64,000 nt of DNA from Aquabacter cavernae. Its GTDB lineage: Bacteria; Pseudomonadota; Alphaproteobacteria; Rhizobiales; Xanthobacteraceae. The notes below the pieces were generated by a model. That model worked only from the letters and a program-made list of their open reading frames with translations. It was not told the origin of the DNA and ran no database searches. The translations under genes and the position numbers were made by a program. Shown here one piece after another: positions 33,392-45,394 of this stretch. The number at the start of each line of letters is the position of its first letter. Position 1 is the stretch's first letter. Location of the stretch: positions 496,001 to 560,000 of the forward strand of contig NZ_RWKV01000008.1 of the NCBI RefSeq assembly GCF_003993795.1, given 5' to 3'.

Positions 33392-33772
33392 GTGGCACAG
33401 CGCCCGGACACGCCCTTCCTGCCGCGCCGGGTGCCCATCGACGGTTACTCGGACAATTTCTTCCACTTCGCGGGCATGTCGCACAGCGGCTCCATTCTGG
33501 CGCTGCCGTCCGGCATCCGGCCGTGGCCGGTGACGCGGTTCGCCGAAGTCACCACGTCCGCGCTCGCCCAGGTGATCGCGGAAGCCGGCGATTTCGAGCT
33601 TCTGTTCCTCGGCACGGGCCGGGACCCGGCGCACCTGCCGGAACTCCAGAAGCAGGCCCTGCGCAATGCCGGGCTGCGCTTCGAGCTGATGCCCACGCCC
33701 GCCGCTGCCGCCACTTACAACGTGCTTCTCGGCGAAGGCCGGCGCGTGGGCGCGGCCCTCGTGGCCTTCTAG
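33392..33772 (+). CDS. Mth938-domain (NDUFAF3-like) protein
   Basis: The 126-residue protein begins at a GTG 11 bp after secF. It shows the Mth938/DUF498 fold features: VPIDGYSDNFFHFAGMSHSGSI, VTRFAEVTTSAL, and LLFLGTGRDPAHLP, followed by MPTPAAAATYNVLLGEGRRV. The human homologue NDUFAF3 is a complex I assembly factor. The position directly after secDF and before a squalene-synthase-like gene is a conserved alphaproteobacterial order and suggests a link with membrane protein assembly. Confidence 0.85.
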   Translation: MAQRPDTPFLPRRVPIDGYSDNFFHFAGMSHSGSILALPSGIRPWPVTRFAEVTTSALAQVIAEAGDFELLFLGTGRDPAHLPELQKQALRNAGLRFELMPTPAAAATYNVLLGEGRRVGAALVAF

Positions 33773-33824
33773 AGCGTTAGAGTCTTTCGTCGAAACGCTG
33801 CAACACTCGATCTCTTTGATCTTT

Positions 33825-33872
33825 GGCGTTTTCCTTCACGCAGGCCGCTTCACACTTCGCTCGGAAACGCTC
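33825..33872. repeat. Dispersed palindromic repeat, copy 1
   Basis: The segment from GGCGTTTTCCTTCACGC to CTTCGCTCGGAAACGCTCC is the reverse complement, with few differences, of positions 62727-62783. Its ends GCGTTTTCC and GGAAACGC pair with each other. It lies in the 106-bp gap before the squalene-synthase-like gene. Confidence 0.8.
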
Positions 33873-33878
33873 CAGGCC

Positions 33879-34778
33879 ATGGCACAGGACATCACCCCGG
33901 CCGAACTCGAAAAGGCCTATGCGCATTGCGCCCGGCTGATCCAGGCCCATGACCGCGACCGCTTCCTCGCCAGCCTGTTCGCGCCACTCGCGGCCCGGCG
34001 CCATCTGAGCGCGCTCTATGCCTTCAACCTTGAAGTGGCGCGGGTGCGCGAAGTGGTGCGCGAGCCCTTGCCGGGGGAAATGCGCCTGCAATGGTGGCGC
34101 GACCTCATCGAGGGGCTGGGCCGGGGCGAGGTGGCGGGGCATCCCGTCGCCAGCGCCCTCATGGACACGCTGACCGCCACGACCCTGTCGCGTCCCGCGC
34201 TCCTGAACCTCCTGGAGGCGCGCACCTTCGATCTCTATGACGACCCCATGCCCACGCTGAACGACCTGGAAGGCTATGCGGGGGAGACCGCCTCCGTGCT
34301 CATCCAGCTGTCCGCCGGGCTTCTGCTGGGCGCCCCGCAGACGGGGCTGGCCACCGCAAGCGGCCATGCGGGCGTGGCTGTTGCGGTGACGGGTCTCATG
34401 CGGGCCTTGCCGATCCACGCGGCGCGCGGGCAGTGCTTCCTGCCGCTGGACCTGCTGAACGCCTATGGCGGCACGCGCGAGGATGTGGTGGGCCGCAAGG
34501 CGACCGCCGGGGTGCGCGAGACGCTGACGACCCTGCGGCGGCGCGTGCGCCACCATCTGGCGGCTGCGCAGGAGGCCCTGGCGGGCGCACCGCCCGAGGC
34601 CATGGCCGCCTTCCTTCCCCTGGCCCTGGTGCCGGGCGACCTTCACGACCTGGAGCGGGCGGGAGATCCGTTCGCGGCGGTGGTGGGCGCGCCGCCTCTG
34701 GTGCGGCAATGGCGCCTGTGGCGGGCCGCGCGCAAGGCGCGGGCCGGGCGCCCCTTCTTCACGCTGCCGGACGTGTGA
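33879..34778 (+). CDS. Squalene/phytoene synthase-like protein (NDUFAF6 type)
   Basis: The ATG at 33879 gives 299 residues of the trans-isoprenyl diphosphate synthase fold: DRFLASLFAPLAARRHLSALYAFNLEVARVREVV, then GEMRLQWWRD and YAGETASVLIQL. The aspartate-rich substrate motifs of true squalene or phytoene synthases are missing: the first is NLEVARV, and the second region reads YGGTREDVVGRK with only part of the pattern. This, and the adjacent NDUFAF3-like gene, point to the NDUFAF6 subgroup, a complex I assembly factor, rather than a carotenoid or hopanoid enzyme. Its 3' end overlaps the convergent kinase-like gene by 20 bp. Confidence 0.8.
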   Translation: MAQDITPAELEKAYAHCARLIQAHDRDRFLASLFAPLAARRHLSALYAFNLEVARVREVVREPLPGEMRLQWWRDLIEGLGRGEVAGHPVASALMDTLTATTLSRPALLNLLEARTFDLYDDPMPTLNDLEGYAGETASVLIQLSAGLLLGAPQTGLATASGHAGVAVAVTGLMRALPIHAARGQCFLPLDLLNAYGGTREDVVGRKATAGVRETLTTLRRRVRHHLAAAQEALAGAPPEAMAAFLPLALVPGDLHDLERAGDPFAAVVGAPPLVRQWRLWRAARKARAGRPFFTLPDV

Positions 34779-35862
34779 TCCGGTCCGTGAGGTTCAGCCG
34801 CTCGCGGCAGATGGGGGTCATGAGCGTGCGGGTCTGCGCATCGCCCGAAAGGGCATCCACCATCTCGATCTGATTGCGCGCCACCAGCAGGAGCAGGTCG
34901 TCGCGCACCTCGCCCGCCGCCGTGCGGGGCAGGCGCGGCACGATCTGAAGCTGGTCGAGATGGGGCCGGTCGGGCAATGCCACCGCGAGATGGGTGCGCA
35001 AGGCTCCCGAATCGGTCGCGCCCTGCAGCTCCACGAAGGCATAGAGCCCCACCTTGCCGCCCAGCGTCTGGTAGTCGGCCATGTGGACCGCCTTCACCGC
35101 CGGATGGGCCATGAGCGCATCGGCGATGCGCGGGGCCACCTGGGTGACGCGGGGGCCGCGCCCTTCCGTGTCCGAATAGGACATGAGGCGGCGGGTGACG
35201 AAGCGGTAGACCTTCTTGCCCGTGGCCATCCACACCCGCGCGAAGATGCTCTTGCGGGCCAGCACCGCCTTCTCGCGGCGGGTGAGCGCCTCGGGGCAAT
35301 AGGTGCGCTTGTGCTTCAGCAGGTGGCGCAGGTCTTCATAGGCCAGAACCCGGCCGATGCGCGTGCGGCGGCTGATGGGCAAGGCCAGCTGGAAATCGGT
35401 GAGCCAGGCTTCTCCGTCCGCCCCACGCAGCCAGTTCTGCTGCTTGGCGAGGTCGTTATGGGCGAAGCCCGCCCCATGCAGGGTGCGCAGCGCGGATTTG
35501 GCGGAGCGGAAGAACGCGAGGTCGCCATGGGGGCGGGCGATCTGGAGCGGCACGCCCTCGATCCAGCCGCGCACCAGGAAGCGGTCCCCCATGGCCAGCA
35601 GCGGGGTGGTGACCCCGGTCTTCGTCACATGGGCGAGCGCATGGGATTCGCGGCCCGCGAGGATGCCGGCCAGCAGCGCGAACCAGGGCGAGACCTCGTT
35701 CCAGCGGCGGCGCACTGCGGGATAGTCGCGCCCGTCCGCCGCGCGCCAGATGCCACGCTCCACGGTGGAAAACACATCGCGCTTCAGCACGGTGTCCACG
35801 GTGAAACGGGCGCTCTCGGCCTTGCGCTCCAAAGGCGGGAAATAATCGATCTGACGGGCCAT
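34759..35862 (-). CDS. Kinase-like protein fused to an AMP-binding C-terminal-type domain
   Basis: The ATG at 35862 gives 367 residues. Residues about 75-200 contain protein-kinase-like catalytic motifs: AHNDLAKQQNWL with Asp137 and Asn143, and LTDFQLA with Asp156 as the metal-binding loop (DFQ for DFG). Residues about 255-350 look like the mobile C-terminal domain of acyl/aryl-CoA ligases: HPAVKAVHMADYQTLGGKVG, AFVELQGA, and LQIVPRLPRTAAGEVR. The catalytic lysine of the latter domain is not obvious. The combination is unusual and the substrate unknown; lipopolysaccharide-type kinases are the closest analogues for the first half. It lies 8 bp downstream of trmFO on the same strand. Confidence 0.7.
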   Translation of the reverse strand: MARQIDYFPPLERKAESARFTVDTVLKRDVFSTVERGIWRAADGRDYPAVRRRWNEVSPWFALLAGILAGRESHALAHVTKTGVTTPLLAMGDRFLVRGWIEGVPLQIARPHGDLAFFRSAKSALRTLHGAGFAHNDLAKQQNWLRGADGEAWLTDFQLALPISRRTRIGRVLAYEDLRHLLKHKRTYCPEALTRREKAVLARKSIFARVWMATGKKVYRFVTRRLMSYSDTEGRGPRVTQVAPRIADALMAHPAVKAVHMADYQTLGGKVGLYAFVELQGATDSGALRTHLAVALPDRPHLDQLQIVPRLPRTAAGEVRDDLLLLVARNQIEMVDALSGDAQTRTLMTPICRERLNLTDRITRPAA

Positions 35863-35870
35863 GAGGGCTC

Positions 35871-37277
35871 TTAAGCCGCCTTCTCGGTTGTGTCGAGCCA
35901 ACGCTCCGCGTCCGCGAGCGCGCGGGCGGCAATGGCCTTCTTCTTGGCGAGGGTCTTTTCCGAACCGCGCAGGCGCTTTCCGTCCGGCCCCTTGGGGGTG
36001 ATGTCCAGCGGCGGGAACAGGCCGAAATTGACGTTCATGGGCTGGAAGGAGCGGGGACCGGCATCGATCACCTCGATATGTCCGCCCGTGATGTGGCCGA
36101 GCAGCGCCCCATGGGCCGTGGTGGCGGGGGGCAGGTCCGGCTCGACGCCATGGCGCTCGGCGGCGGCGAATCGGCCCGCCAGCAGGCCCACGGCGGCGCT
36201 TTCCACATAGCCCTCGCACCCGGTGATCTGCCCGGCGAAGCGCAGGCGCGGATCGGCCTTCAGGCGAAGGGTAGCGTCCAGAAGGCGCGGGGAATTGAGA
36301 TAGGTGTTGCGGTGCAGGCCGCCGAGCCGGGCGAATTCGGCGCCCTCCAGGCCGGGAATGGTGCGAAACACCCGCGCCTGCTCGCCATGGCGCAGCTTCG
36401 TCTGGAAGCCGACCATGTTGTAGAGCGTGCCCAGCTTGTTGTCCTGGCGCAGCTGGATGACCGCATAGGCCTTCACATCCGGCGCATGCGGATTGGTGAG
36501 GCCGACCGGCTTCAGCGGGCCGAAACGCAGGGTCTCGCGCCCGCGCTCGGCCATCACCTCGATGGGCAGGCAGCCGTCGAAATAGGGCGTCTTGGCCTCG
36601 AAGTCGCGCAGCGGCACCTTCTCGCCCTCCAGCAGCGCGTCCACGAACGCCTCATACTGGTCTCGGCTGAGGGGGCAGTTGATATAGTCCGCCCCGGTGC
36701 CGCCGGGGCCCACCTTGTCGTAGCGCGACTGGAACCACGCCTTCGACATGTCGATGCTGTCGAAATGCACGATGGGGGCGATGGCGTCGAAGAAGGCGAG
36801 GGCGGTTTCCCCCGTCAGCTCCAGAACCGCCTCGGCGAGAGCGGGCGAGGTGAGGGGGCCGGTGGCGACGATCACCTTGTCCCATTCCGCGGGCGGCAGG
36901 CCGGCCACTTCCTCGCGGCGGATCTCCACCAGGGGGTGGGCCTCCAGCGCGGCGGTGACGGCTTCGGCGAAGCCCACGCGGTCCACCGCCAGTGCCCCGC
37001 CGGCGGGCACCTGATGGGCGTCCGCGCAGCGCAGGATGAGCGAGCCGGCCTTGCGCATTTCCGCATGGAGCACGCCCACCGCATTGCCCTGGGCATCGTC
37101 GGAGCGGAAGGAGTTGGAGCAGACCAGTTCCGCGAGGGAGTCCGTGTGGTGCGCGTCCGTGGAGCGCACCGGGCGCATCTCGTGCAGCACAACGGGCACG
37201 CCGCGCTCGGCCATCTGCCAGGCCGCTTCGGAGCCCGCCAGGCCTCCGCCAATCACATGGACCGGATCCACCATCAT
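35871..37277 (-). CDS. trmFO: Methylenetetrahydrofolate-tRNA uracil-5-methyltransferase TrmFO
   Basis: The 468-residue flavoprotein has the N-terminal dinucleotide-binding motif [14 protein letters not shown], the diagnostic block [18 protein letters not shown] near residue 45, [11 protein letters not shown], and C-terminal [14 protein letters not shown]. It forms 5-methyluridine at position 54 of tRNA using methylenetetrahydrofolate and FAD. Two possible starts (MMVD) differ by one codon. It is followed by the kinase-like gene. Confidence 0.95.
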   Translation of the reverse strand: MMVDPVHVIGGGLAGSEAAWQMAERGVPVVLHEMRPVRSTDAHHTDSLAELVCSNSFRSDDAQGNAVGVLHAEMRKAGSLILRCADAHQVPAGGALAVDRVGFAEAVTAALEAHPLVEIRREEVAGLPPAEWDKVIVATGPLTSPALAEAVLELTGETALAFFDAIAPIVHFDSIDMSKAWFQSRYDKVGPGGTGADYINCPLSRDQYEAFVDALLEGEKVPLRDFEAKTPYFDGCLPIEVMAERGRETLRFGPLKPVGLTNPHAPDVKAYAVIQLRQDNKLGTLYNMVGFQTKLRHGEQARVFRTIPGLEGAEFARLGGLHRNTYLNSPRLLDATLRLKADPRLRFAGQITGCEGYVESAAVGLLAGRFAAAERHGVEPDLPPATTAHGALLGHITGGHIEVIDAGPRSFQPMNVNFGLFPPLDITPKGPDGKRLRGSEKTLAKKKAIAARALADAERWLDTTEKAA

Positions 37278-37435
37278 CCTCGCTTACACGCCCCGGATTC
37301 CGCGATCCGGCAAAGGGAAGTGGGTCTGTGCCCCAGGATGACGGCAGGTTCAAGGACAGCGCGCGTTTGAGCGCGGTTTCAGGCGCGGAAAAGGACCGTT
37401 CGCGGCGTTCTGTGGAAACGGTACCCCGAAAAAGA

Positions 37436-37461
37436 AAATGGCCCCCGGACGGGGGCCATTT
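37436..37461 (-). terminator. Rho-independent terminator after the DUF1127 gene
   Basis: A perfect 11-bp stem AAATGGCCCCC / GGGGGCCATTT with loop GGAC is followed, on the minus strand, by TTTTCTTTTTC. It lies between the DUF1127 stop and trmFO and would end the small transcript. Confidence 0.85.
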
Positions 37462-37494
37462 CAGGCAGGCGACGCGGATCGCGTCGCGCCGGCA

Positions 37495-37659
37495 TCACAC
37501 CAGGTGCAGCGTCGCGCGGCGGGCCACGGCCCGGATCTCGCTGCGCACGATGTTGATATCGCCCAGAGCACGGTCATCGAGCCCGGAAAGCTCGGCAACG
37601 GTGCGGTTATAGGCATGCCAGCGGCGGACCTGGCGAGCCAGGAAACCCCAGAGCAGCAT
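37495..37659 (-). CDS. DUF1127 small protein
   Basis: The 54-residue product (start ATG at 37659 with GGAG upstream) has the DUF1127 pattern: RRWHAYNRTVAELSGLDDRALGDINIVRSEIRAVAR. Members are small arginine-rich proteins of alphaproteobacteria implicated in RNA turnover and in phosphate or carbon metabolism. It is monocistronic, with its own terminator. Confidence 0.88.
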   Translation of the reverse strand: MLLWGFLARQVRRWHAYNRTVAELSGLDDRALGDINIVRSEIRAVARRATLHLV

Positions 37660-38180
37660 TTTCAATCTCCTTAACGCGCGGCACACGTCCTGCGCCGCGT
37701 TTCTTGGAGGGGAAGATAGGCTGACCTATCCGCTTCGCCAATGCTCTTCGATGCAATGCAGCAATGCGCGCGCCGCATATTACGCAGCCTTGGGGCTACG
37801 TTGTTTTACGTGAGTGTGGTCGGGCGGCAACAATTCATTAAACAACTTCTATCTCGCAACTGCACAACGGAGAGGCGTGCCGCTAAGTCGGGCAGTGCAT
37901 GGCATCGAGCGGGCGTCGCCCCAACGCCGCACAGGCGGTCCCCAGGGCCAATCAAGCAGAGTGCGATCGTCTTCCCTCGATGCACCGAAATGGGTCGAGG
38001 GAAGGCGTGAACCGCTCTCCATCAATGCGTGAGAGTCTGATCGACATTCAGAAGGATGGAAGGCTTGCAGCCTTTCAGGGGCGTCATGGCCGGGGCAAAC
38101 CCAGCCATGACGCTGCCCTCTTACACAAGCCGTCCAGGCCGCTCCAGGTCGATCCCATGAAGGCGCACGGCCCCCTGGCG
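37660..38180. other. Intergenic region with one perfect inverted repeat
   Basis: No gene is recognised in these 520 bp. A 10-bp inverted repeat, GCGTCATGGC / GCCATGACGC, at 38081-38090 and 38104-38113 lies about 70 bp past the uvrA stop and may help end its transcript, although no U-run follows. An AT-rich part at 37780-37860 is the likely promoter of the DUF1127 gene. Confidence 0.5.
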
Positions 38181-41114
<2,934 letters not shown>

Positions 41115-41298
41115 GGGATCGGGTCGGCTCGCGGAACAAGGAGGCGGGGGCGCGCTGCACCCTGCTTACGGCCATCCCGCGAGGTGGATCATGGACGGCG
41201 GCGCAATGCCGCGCATCCCGATCCGCCGCGCGGAGCGGCCGATTGCGTCGCCTCGGGGAAGACGACTCAATTTAGGGTGCCGCGTGCGCTGCGGTAGG

Positions 41299-41313
41299 GA
41301 ACGTATCAGGAAC
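41299..41313. promoter_or_regulatory. LexA (SOS) box 1 between uvrA and ssb
   Basis: GAACGTATCAGGAAC fits the alphaproteobacterial LexA consensus GAAC-N7-GAAC exactly. It lies 185 bp upstream of uvrA and 261 bp upstream of ssb. Confidence 0.75.
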
Positions 41314-41376
41314 GCATGTCCGGTCCAGCGAAAAAGCCTGCATCCCTGCCTTGCGCCCCACGGAGAGATCATTTAG

Positions 41377-41391
41377 GAACATAAGAAGAAC
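41377..41391. promoter_or_regulatory. LexA (SOS) box 2 between uvrA and ssb
   Basis: GAACATAAGAAGAAC is a second exact GAAC-N7-GAAC match, 64 bp from the first, and 183 bp upstream of ssb. Two boxes in one divergent spacer suggest both genes can be DNA-damage regulated. Confidence 0.78.
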
Positions 41392-41573
41392 AATTCGCGT
41401 GGGGCGGTCGTGCCCGGGATTGCTGTGGCGGGCGCCGGCCCGCACAGATGATCAGTTTTCGGTGGACAAGGCGCACGGGCTCTCGCTTCCGCGCGCCGGA
41501 TCACTAGGGTGCGGGTTTCGGAAACTGCTGTGACAAGGCGCGCGGTATCCGTTTTGGTTTGCAGGAGGAAGAG

Positions 41574-42137
41574 ATGGCCGGCAGCGTCAATAAGGTGATC
41601 CTGATCGGCAATCTCGGCCGTGATCCGGAAATCCGCTCGTTCCAGAATGGCGGCCGGGTCTGCAACCTGCGCATCGCCACGTCCGAGACCTGGCGCGACA
41701 AGGCGTCCGGCGAGCGGCGCGAGCGCACCGAGTGGCACACCGTGGCCATCTTCAACGAGAATCTGGTGGGCGTTGCCGAGCGGTTCCTGAAGAAGGGCTC
41801 CAAGGTCTATGTCGAAGGCCAGCTGGAAACCCGCAAGGCCACCGACAACCAGGGCGCCGAGCGGTATTTCACCGAAGTGGTGCTGCGCCCCTATCGCGGC
41901 GAGCTGACGCTCCTCGACGGCCGCTCCGGCGGCGGTGGCGGCGAGGGCGATGAGTATAGCGGCGGCTCCGATTTCGGCTCGTCCAGCCCCATGGGCGGCG
42001 GCGGCAGCAATTTCGGTGGTGGTGGCAATTTCGGCGGATCCGGCGGTGGGTCGAGCGGCGGTGCGGCGGGCGGTGGACGCCGTCCCGCGCCTGCGGGTCG
42101 CCCGTCCGACGACATGGACGACGAAATCCCCTTCTGA
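41574..42137 (+). CDS. ssb: Single-stranded DNA-binding protein
   Basis: The 187-residue protein has the OB fold (MAGSVNKVILIGNLGRDPEIRS, TEWHTVAIFNENLVGVAERFLKKGSKVYVEGQLETRK), a Gly-rich linker at about 120-170, and the acidic protein-docking tail DDMDDEIPF. It coats single-stranded DNA in replication and repair. A GGAGGAA ribosome binding site precedes the ATG. The spacer to uvrA contains two LexA boxes. Confidence 0.97.
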   Translation: MAGSVNKVILIGNLGRDPEIRSFQNGGRVCNLRIATSETWRDKASGERRERTEWHTVAIFNENLVGVAERFLKKGSKVYVEGQLETRKATDNQGAERYFTEVVLRPYRGELTLLDGRSGGGGGEGDEYSGGSDFGSSSPMGGGGSNFGGGGNFGGSGGGSSGGAAGGGRRPAPAGRPSDDMDDEIPF

Positions 42138-42252
42138 GTTGTGGTCAGGTGGCTGTGTAAACATAACGAGAAAACGTCAATATAATCAGTGGGTTGATGT
42201 TTTCGCGAATGTGTCGTGGATCGGTCGCCATAACCTAAATCGGGCGGTGTAG

Positions 42253-42711
42253 CCTTGTGTAAACAAGGAGTCCCGAGCACTTGCTTTTCTGTCGGATCGG
42301 CCTCGCTTCCGCGTAAAGAAGGTCGTATTTCCTGGCGGCGAACGTGTCCCGCTCCTCCTCGATAACCGAACGGGGCTGCCGGATCCCTGGGCTGCCGGAT
42401 CCCTGGGCTGCCGGATCCCTGGGCTGCCGGATCCCTCGACGGCCCGTTACGGGGTGCACTTCCTCAGAAGCAAAGACGGCTTGGTCAACACCATTGCTAA
42501 GACGCTGCGCTTGGTCGCTTTGGGTGCGCAGTGGGCGGAACTTCGCAAGATCGACCGCGCCCAACGTGTCGAGTCAGGCGATCTTCTCAATCGGGAAGAG
42601 ACCATCGACCTTATAAATTGGTCGGGGATCCGGCGCTCAATTTCCAGCCTTGAGCGGGGGGGGCATCTCCGAGGGCCGCGACCGTCGACCAGGATTCCAT
42701 GCCGACCGTGA
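42253..42711 (+). pseudogene. Remnant of a tyrosine-recombinase-like gene
   Basis: One frame stays open from 42253 to 42711 but lacks a start near its beginning. It reads KVVFPGGERVPLLLD, then a repeat-derived insert, then YGVHFLRSKDGLVNTIAK, LRLVALGAQWAE, and ESGDLLNREETIDLINW. This resembles the N-terminal arm-binding/SAM-like part of phage-type integrases (NTI..LRA...WAE..ID...R..SG..L). The catalytic domain is missing. It lies between ssb and the arsenic genes, so it may mark the entry of the island. Confidence 0.45.
42373..42436 (+). repeat. Four perfect tandem copies of a 16-bp unit
   Basis: GGGCTGCCGGATCCCT is repeated four times without change. The three extra copies add 48 bp, so the flanking recombinase-like frame stays open through it. 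Confidence 0.95.
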
Positions 42712-42801
42712 ACTCGCTCTCACCGCAATGCGGCGCTGGGCCTCGCGAGGTGCGAGTGTCGTCCATCCAGCGTCCTGGATTGCACAATCGCGGCGACTTT
42801 A

Positions 42802-42818
42802 TTTCGATAAATATCGAA
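42802..42818. promoter_or_regulatory. Palindromic operator upstream of arsR, site 1
   Basis: TTTCGATAAATATCGAA is an almost perfect palindrome and recurs with one changed base 54 bp further on, at the arsR start. This is the expected layout of an ArsR autoregulatory operator. Confidence 0.65.
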
Positions 42819-42855
42819 GTACGTATTGACCGTGTCCGTCAAGTGGATGACGTTG

Positions 42856-42872
42856 TTTCGATGAATATCGAA
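42856..42872. promoter_or_regulatory. Palindromic operator overlapping the arsR start, site 2
   Basis: TTTCGATGAATATCGAA overlaps the ATG at 42861. It differs from site 1 at a single position. Binding here would block either transcription of a short-leader mRNA or its elongation. Confidence 0.6.
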
Positions 42873-43193
42873 ATAGCGTCTCGGCAGCTTGAGGCTCTGG
42901 GCAACCCCACCCGCCTTGGCCTTTACCGGACCCTTGTTCGAGCGGGCGGGGCGGGCTTGAGTGTCGGTGCACTGCAGGAGAAGCATGGCATCCCTGCATC
43001 CACGCTCTCCCATCACCTTCGCAAGTTACTTGAGACGGGTCTCGTGACCCAGGAGCGCCATGCGACGACGCTCATTTGCCGGGCCCACTATCCCAGCATG
43101 AATGCCCTTGTTGGCTACCTGGTCGATGAATGCTGCGCCGATGTTGGCACCGACATCGACTGTGCCGTCCCATCATCCGAAACCATCACATGA
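42861..43193 (+). CDS. arsR: ArsR-family arsenic-responsive repressor
   Basis: The 110-residue protein is a winged-helix repressor: RQLEALGNPTRLGLYRTLVRAG, then GALQEKHGIPASTLSHHLRKLLETGLV. Cysteines for As(III) binding are most likely those at the C-terminus (DECCADVGTDIDC). The ATG at 42861 is preferred because family homology begins just after it. Two matching palindromes lie at and before the start. It is the first intact gene of the island; the next gene begins about 95 bp later. Confidence 0.88.
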   Translation: MNIEIASRQLEALGNPTRLGLYRTLVRAGGAGLSVGALQEKHGIPASTLSHHLRKLLETGLVTQERHATTLICRAHYPSMNALVGYLVDECCADVGTDIDCAVPSSETIT

Positions 43194-43287
43194 GGATTTT
43201 GCGCGGTCTTAATTTTTGAATTTCTGGAATTATCGAAGGATTCGCCGTGACCTATCCATTTTTCCCCGTCGAACGCGGCGGCGATGC

Positions 43288-44526
43288 GTGACCGGGCAAG
43301 CGGACGCTGCCCTATTCAAGCCCCTCAGCGGCCGCAGCCTCTTCATCACAGGCCTCGGCATCGGCCAGGTCTGCTCCTGGGGATCGCTTTATTATTCCTT
43401 CCCACTCATCGCCGAGGCGATGGGCCGGGAACTCGGCTGGTCCAAGCCGCAAATGTACGGCGCCGCGACGCTCGGCCTTGTTCTGGCGGGCATCGCGAGC
43501 TACCCGATCGGGAACGCCATCGACCGCGGCCACGGCCGCCTCGTGATGGCCGCCGGGTCGGTGATGGCGGGCTTCCTTCTCCTGGCCTGGTCCCAGGTCG
43601 AAGGGCTCCTCGCCTTTTATGTCTGCGTCGCCGGCATCGGCATCCTCCAAGCGGCCACCTTGTACGAACCTGCGTTCGCGGTGGTGGCGCGAAGGAGCGG
43701 AACGCTCGGCGCAAGATCAGGCATCACGGCCCTGACCTTATGGGGCGGCTTCGCCTCCACTGTGTTCATCCCCCTGGTCCAATTCCTCCTGGACGGGTTC
43801 GGATGGCGCGGGACCCTCGTGGTCCTGGCGGCGATCAACCTCGTCCTGTGCGCCGGTGTCTATGCCGCCGTCATTGACCCTGCGGCGGACCATCCCGAGC
43901 ATGCGCATGCCAAGGGCGGGCCGTCGGCGGGATGGTCGGTCGTGCGCATCGTGATGCGCCAACCCGCGTTCTGGGCCCTCGCCTTCGCCTTCACGGCCTA
44001 TTCCGGGACGTTCTCGGCCTTCACCTTTCACTTCTACCCGCTTCTGGTGGAGCGAGGCTTCGATACCGGGACCGTGGTATCGGCCATGGCGATCATCGGC
44101 CCGGCCCAGGTGGCGGGACGGATCGCCATCTGGGTGTTCGCGCCCAAGGCATCCGTCCGCCTCATCGGATGCTGTGTGGTGGTGGCTTTTCCCTTAGCCC
44201 TCATCATCCTGGAGGCGACCCCACCCAGCTTCGCCCTCGTGGCGTGCGTCGCAGCCCTGTACGGAGGGGCGAACGGCATCATGACCATCGTCCGGGGCCT
44301 TGCCGTTCCGGAAATGGTGACCCGCGAGGCTTACGGCGCCGTCAACGGTGTCCTGGCCGCTCCCGCGACCGTCTCCAGGGCAATTGCGCCCGTTGGGGCG
44401 GCCGGACTTTGGGCATGGAGCGGATCCTACGATCCCGTCCTCCTCGCTGCCATCGCAGGCGCCCTCATCCTCGTTGCCGGATTCTGGACGGCCGCGATCC
44501 TCTCAACCCGCACAAACCCCTCTTGA
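43288..44526 (+). CDS. MFS transporter of the arsenic island
   Basis: The GTG at 43288 gives 412 residues with about twelve hydrophobic helices. The loop motif [13 protein letters not shown] after the second or third helix matches the major facilitator signature region. It resembles monocarboxylate/oxalate-type MFS proteins more than ArsJ. Its place between arsR and arsH suggests export of an arsenical, but substrate cannot be told from sequence. arsH begins 17 bp after its stop. Confidence 0.75.
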   Translation: MTGQADAALFKPLSGRSLFITGLGIGQVCSWGSLYYSFPLIAEAMGRELGWSKPQMYGAATLGLVLAGIASYPIGNAIDRGHGRLVMAAGSVMAGFLLLAWSQVEGLLAFYVCVAGIGILQAATLYEPAFAVVARRSGTLGARSGITALTLWGGFASTVFIPLVQFLLDGFGWRGTLVVLAAINLVLCAGVYAAVIDPAADHPEHAHAKGGPSAGWSVVRIVMRQPAFWALAFAFTAYSGTFSAFTFHFYPLLVERGFDTGTVVSAMAIIGPAQVAGRIAIWVFAPKASVRLIGCCVVVAFPLALIILEATPPSFALVACVAALYGGANGIMTIVRGLAVPEMVTREAYGAVNGVLAAPATVSRAIAPVGAAGLWAWSGSYDPVLLAAIAGALILVAGFWTAAILSTRTNPS

Positions 44527-44543
44527 GCTTGCTGGACGCCAAC

Positions 44544-45290
44544 ATGCACGACGCACCTTTCGATCCGGACTTCCCTGCCCTCGAGGGGCACCATCTCGAT
44601 CTGCCTGACCTGCACAAGCTTGAGCCCAAGGCAGCGTTCGTCCATCCGCCGCGCATCCTGCTCCTCTACGGCTCCCTGCGAGAACGTTCCTACAGCCGCC
44701 TTCTGACCGAGGAGGCCGCCCGTCTCCTCGGCCGCATGGGCGCCGAGACGCGGATCTTCGACCCGCGCGGCCTGCCGCCTCCGGATAGTGTTCCGGCCGA
44801 TCATCCGAAGGTCCAGGAACTGCGGTCCCTATCCGAATGGTCTGAAGGACAGGTGTGGTGCAGCCCTGAACGGCACGGCACGATCACCAGTGTTTTCAAA
44901 AGCCAGATCGATTGGATCCCGCTTGAGATCGGCGGAATCCGTCCGACGCAGGGCCGCACGCTGGCGGTGATGCAGGTGTCCGGCGGGTCGCAGTCCTTCA
45001 ACGCCGTCAATGCCCTGCGGGTACTTGGACGCTGGATGCGCATGGTCACGATCCCGAACCAGTCGTCGGTGGCGAAGGCTTATCAGGAATTCGACGAGGC
45101 GGGCCGGATGAAGGCTTCGCCCTATTACGACCGGGTCGTGGACGTAATGGAGGAACTCGTGAAGTTCACCCTCCTGGTCCGCGAGCGGTCGGACTACCTG
45201 GTGGATCGCTACTCCGAACGGAGGGTGCAGGCCGAGGCACATCGCAAGTCCGTCGCGGCCAGCCTAGCGGATGCCACCAGTCGGGCCTGA
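44544..45290 (+). CDS. arsH: NADPH-dependent FMN reductase ArsH
   Basis: The 248-residue protein has the ArsH signatures [25 protein letters not shown] (FMN-binding), [22 protein letters not shown] and [20 protein letters not shown]. ArsH proteins oxidise trivalent methyl- and aryl-arsenicals and protect against oxidative stress. The ATG at 44544 has no clear ribosome binding site; coupling to the upstream MFS gene is likely. Confidence 0.93.
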   Translation: MHDAPFDPDFPALEGHHLDLPDLHKLEPKAAFVHPPRILLLYGSLRERSYSRLLTEEAARLLGRMGAETRIFDPRGLPPPDSVPADHPKVQELRSLSEWSEGQVWCSPERHGTITSVFKSQIDWIPLEIGGIRPTQGRTLAVMQVSGGSQSFNAVNALRVLGRWMRMVTIPNQSSVAKAYQEFDEAGRMKASPYYDRVVDVMEELVKFTLLVRERSDYLVDRYSERRVQAEAHRKSVAASLADATSRA

Positions 45291-45394
45291 TCCCGCTTCC
45301 GGCTCCTTCGGTATCCCGATAATCTGCTCTTCTGAAAAGCGCGAGGCCGCGCAGAACCTGCCGCAGTACGCGCTCCGCATCTGCGCCCAGGGAG

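Noticed and set aside
33879-34778. Carotenoid or hopanoid biosynthesis gene
   Set aside because: The catalytic aspartate motifs are missing and no isoprenoid genes are nearby; the NDUFAF6 subgroup fits better.
42373-42436. Tandem repeats considered as a CRISPR array
   Set aside because: The units are 16 bp, directly adjacent and identical, with no spacers, and no cas genes are present.
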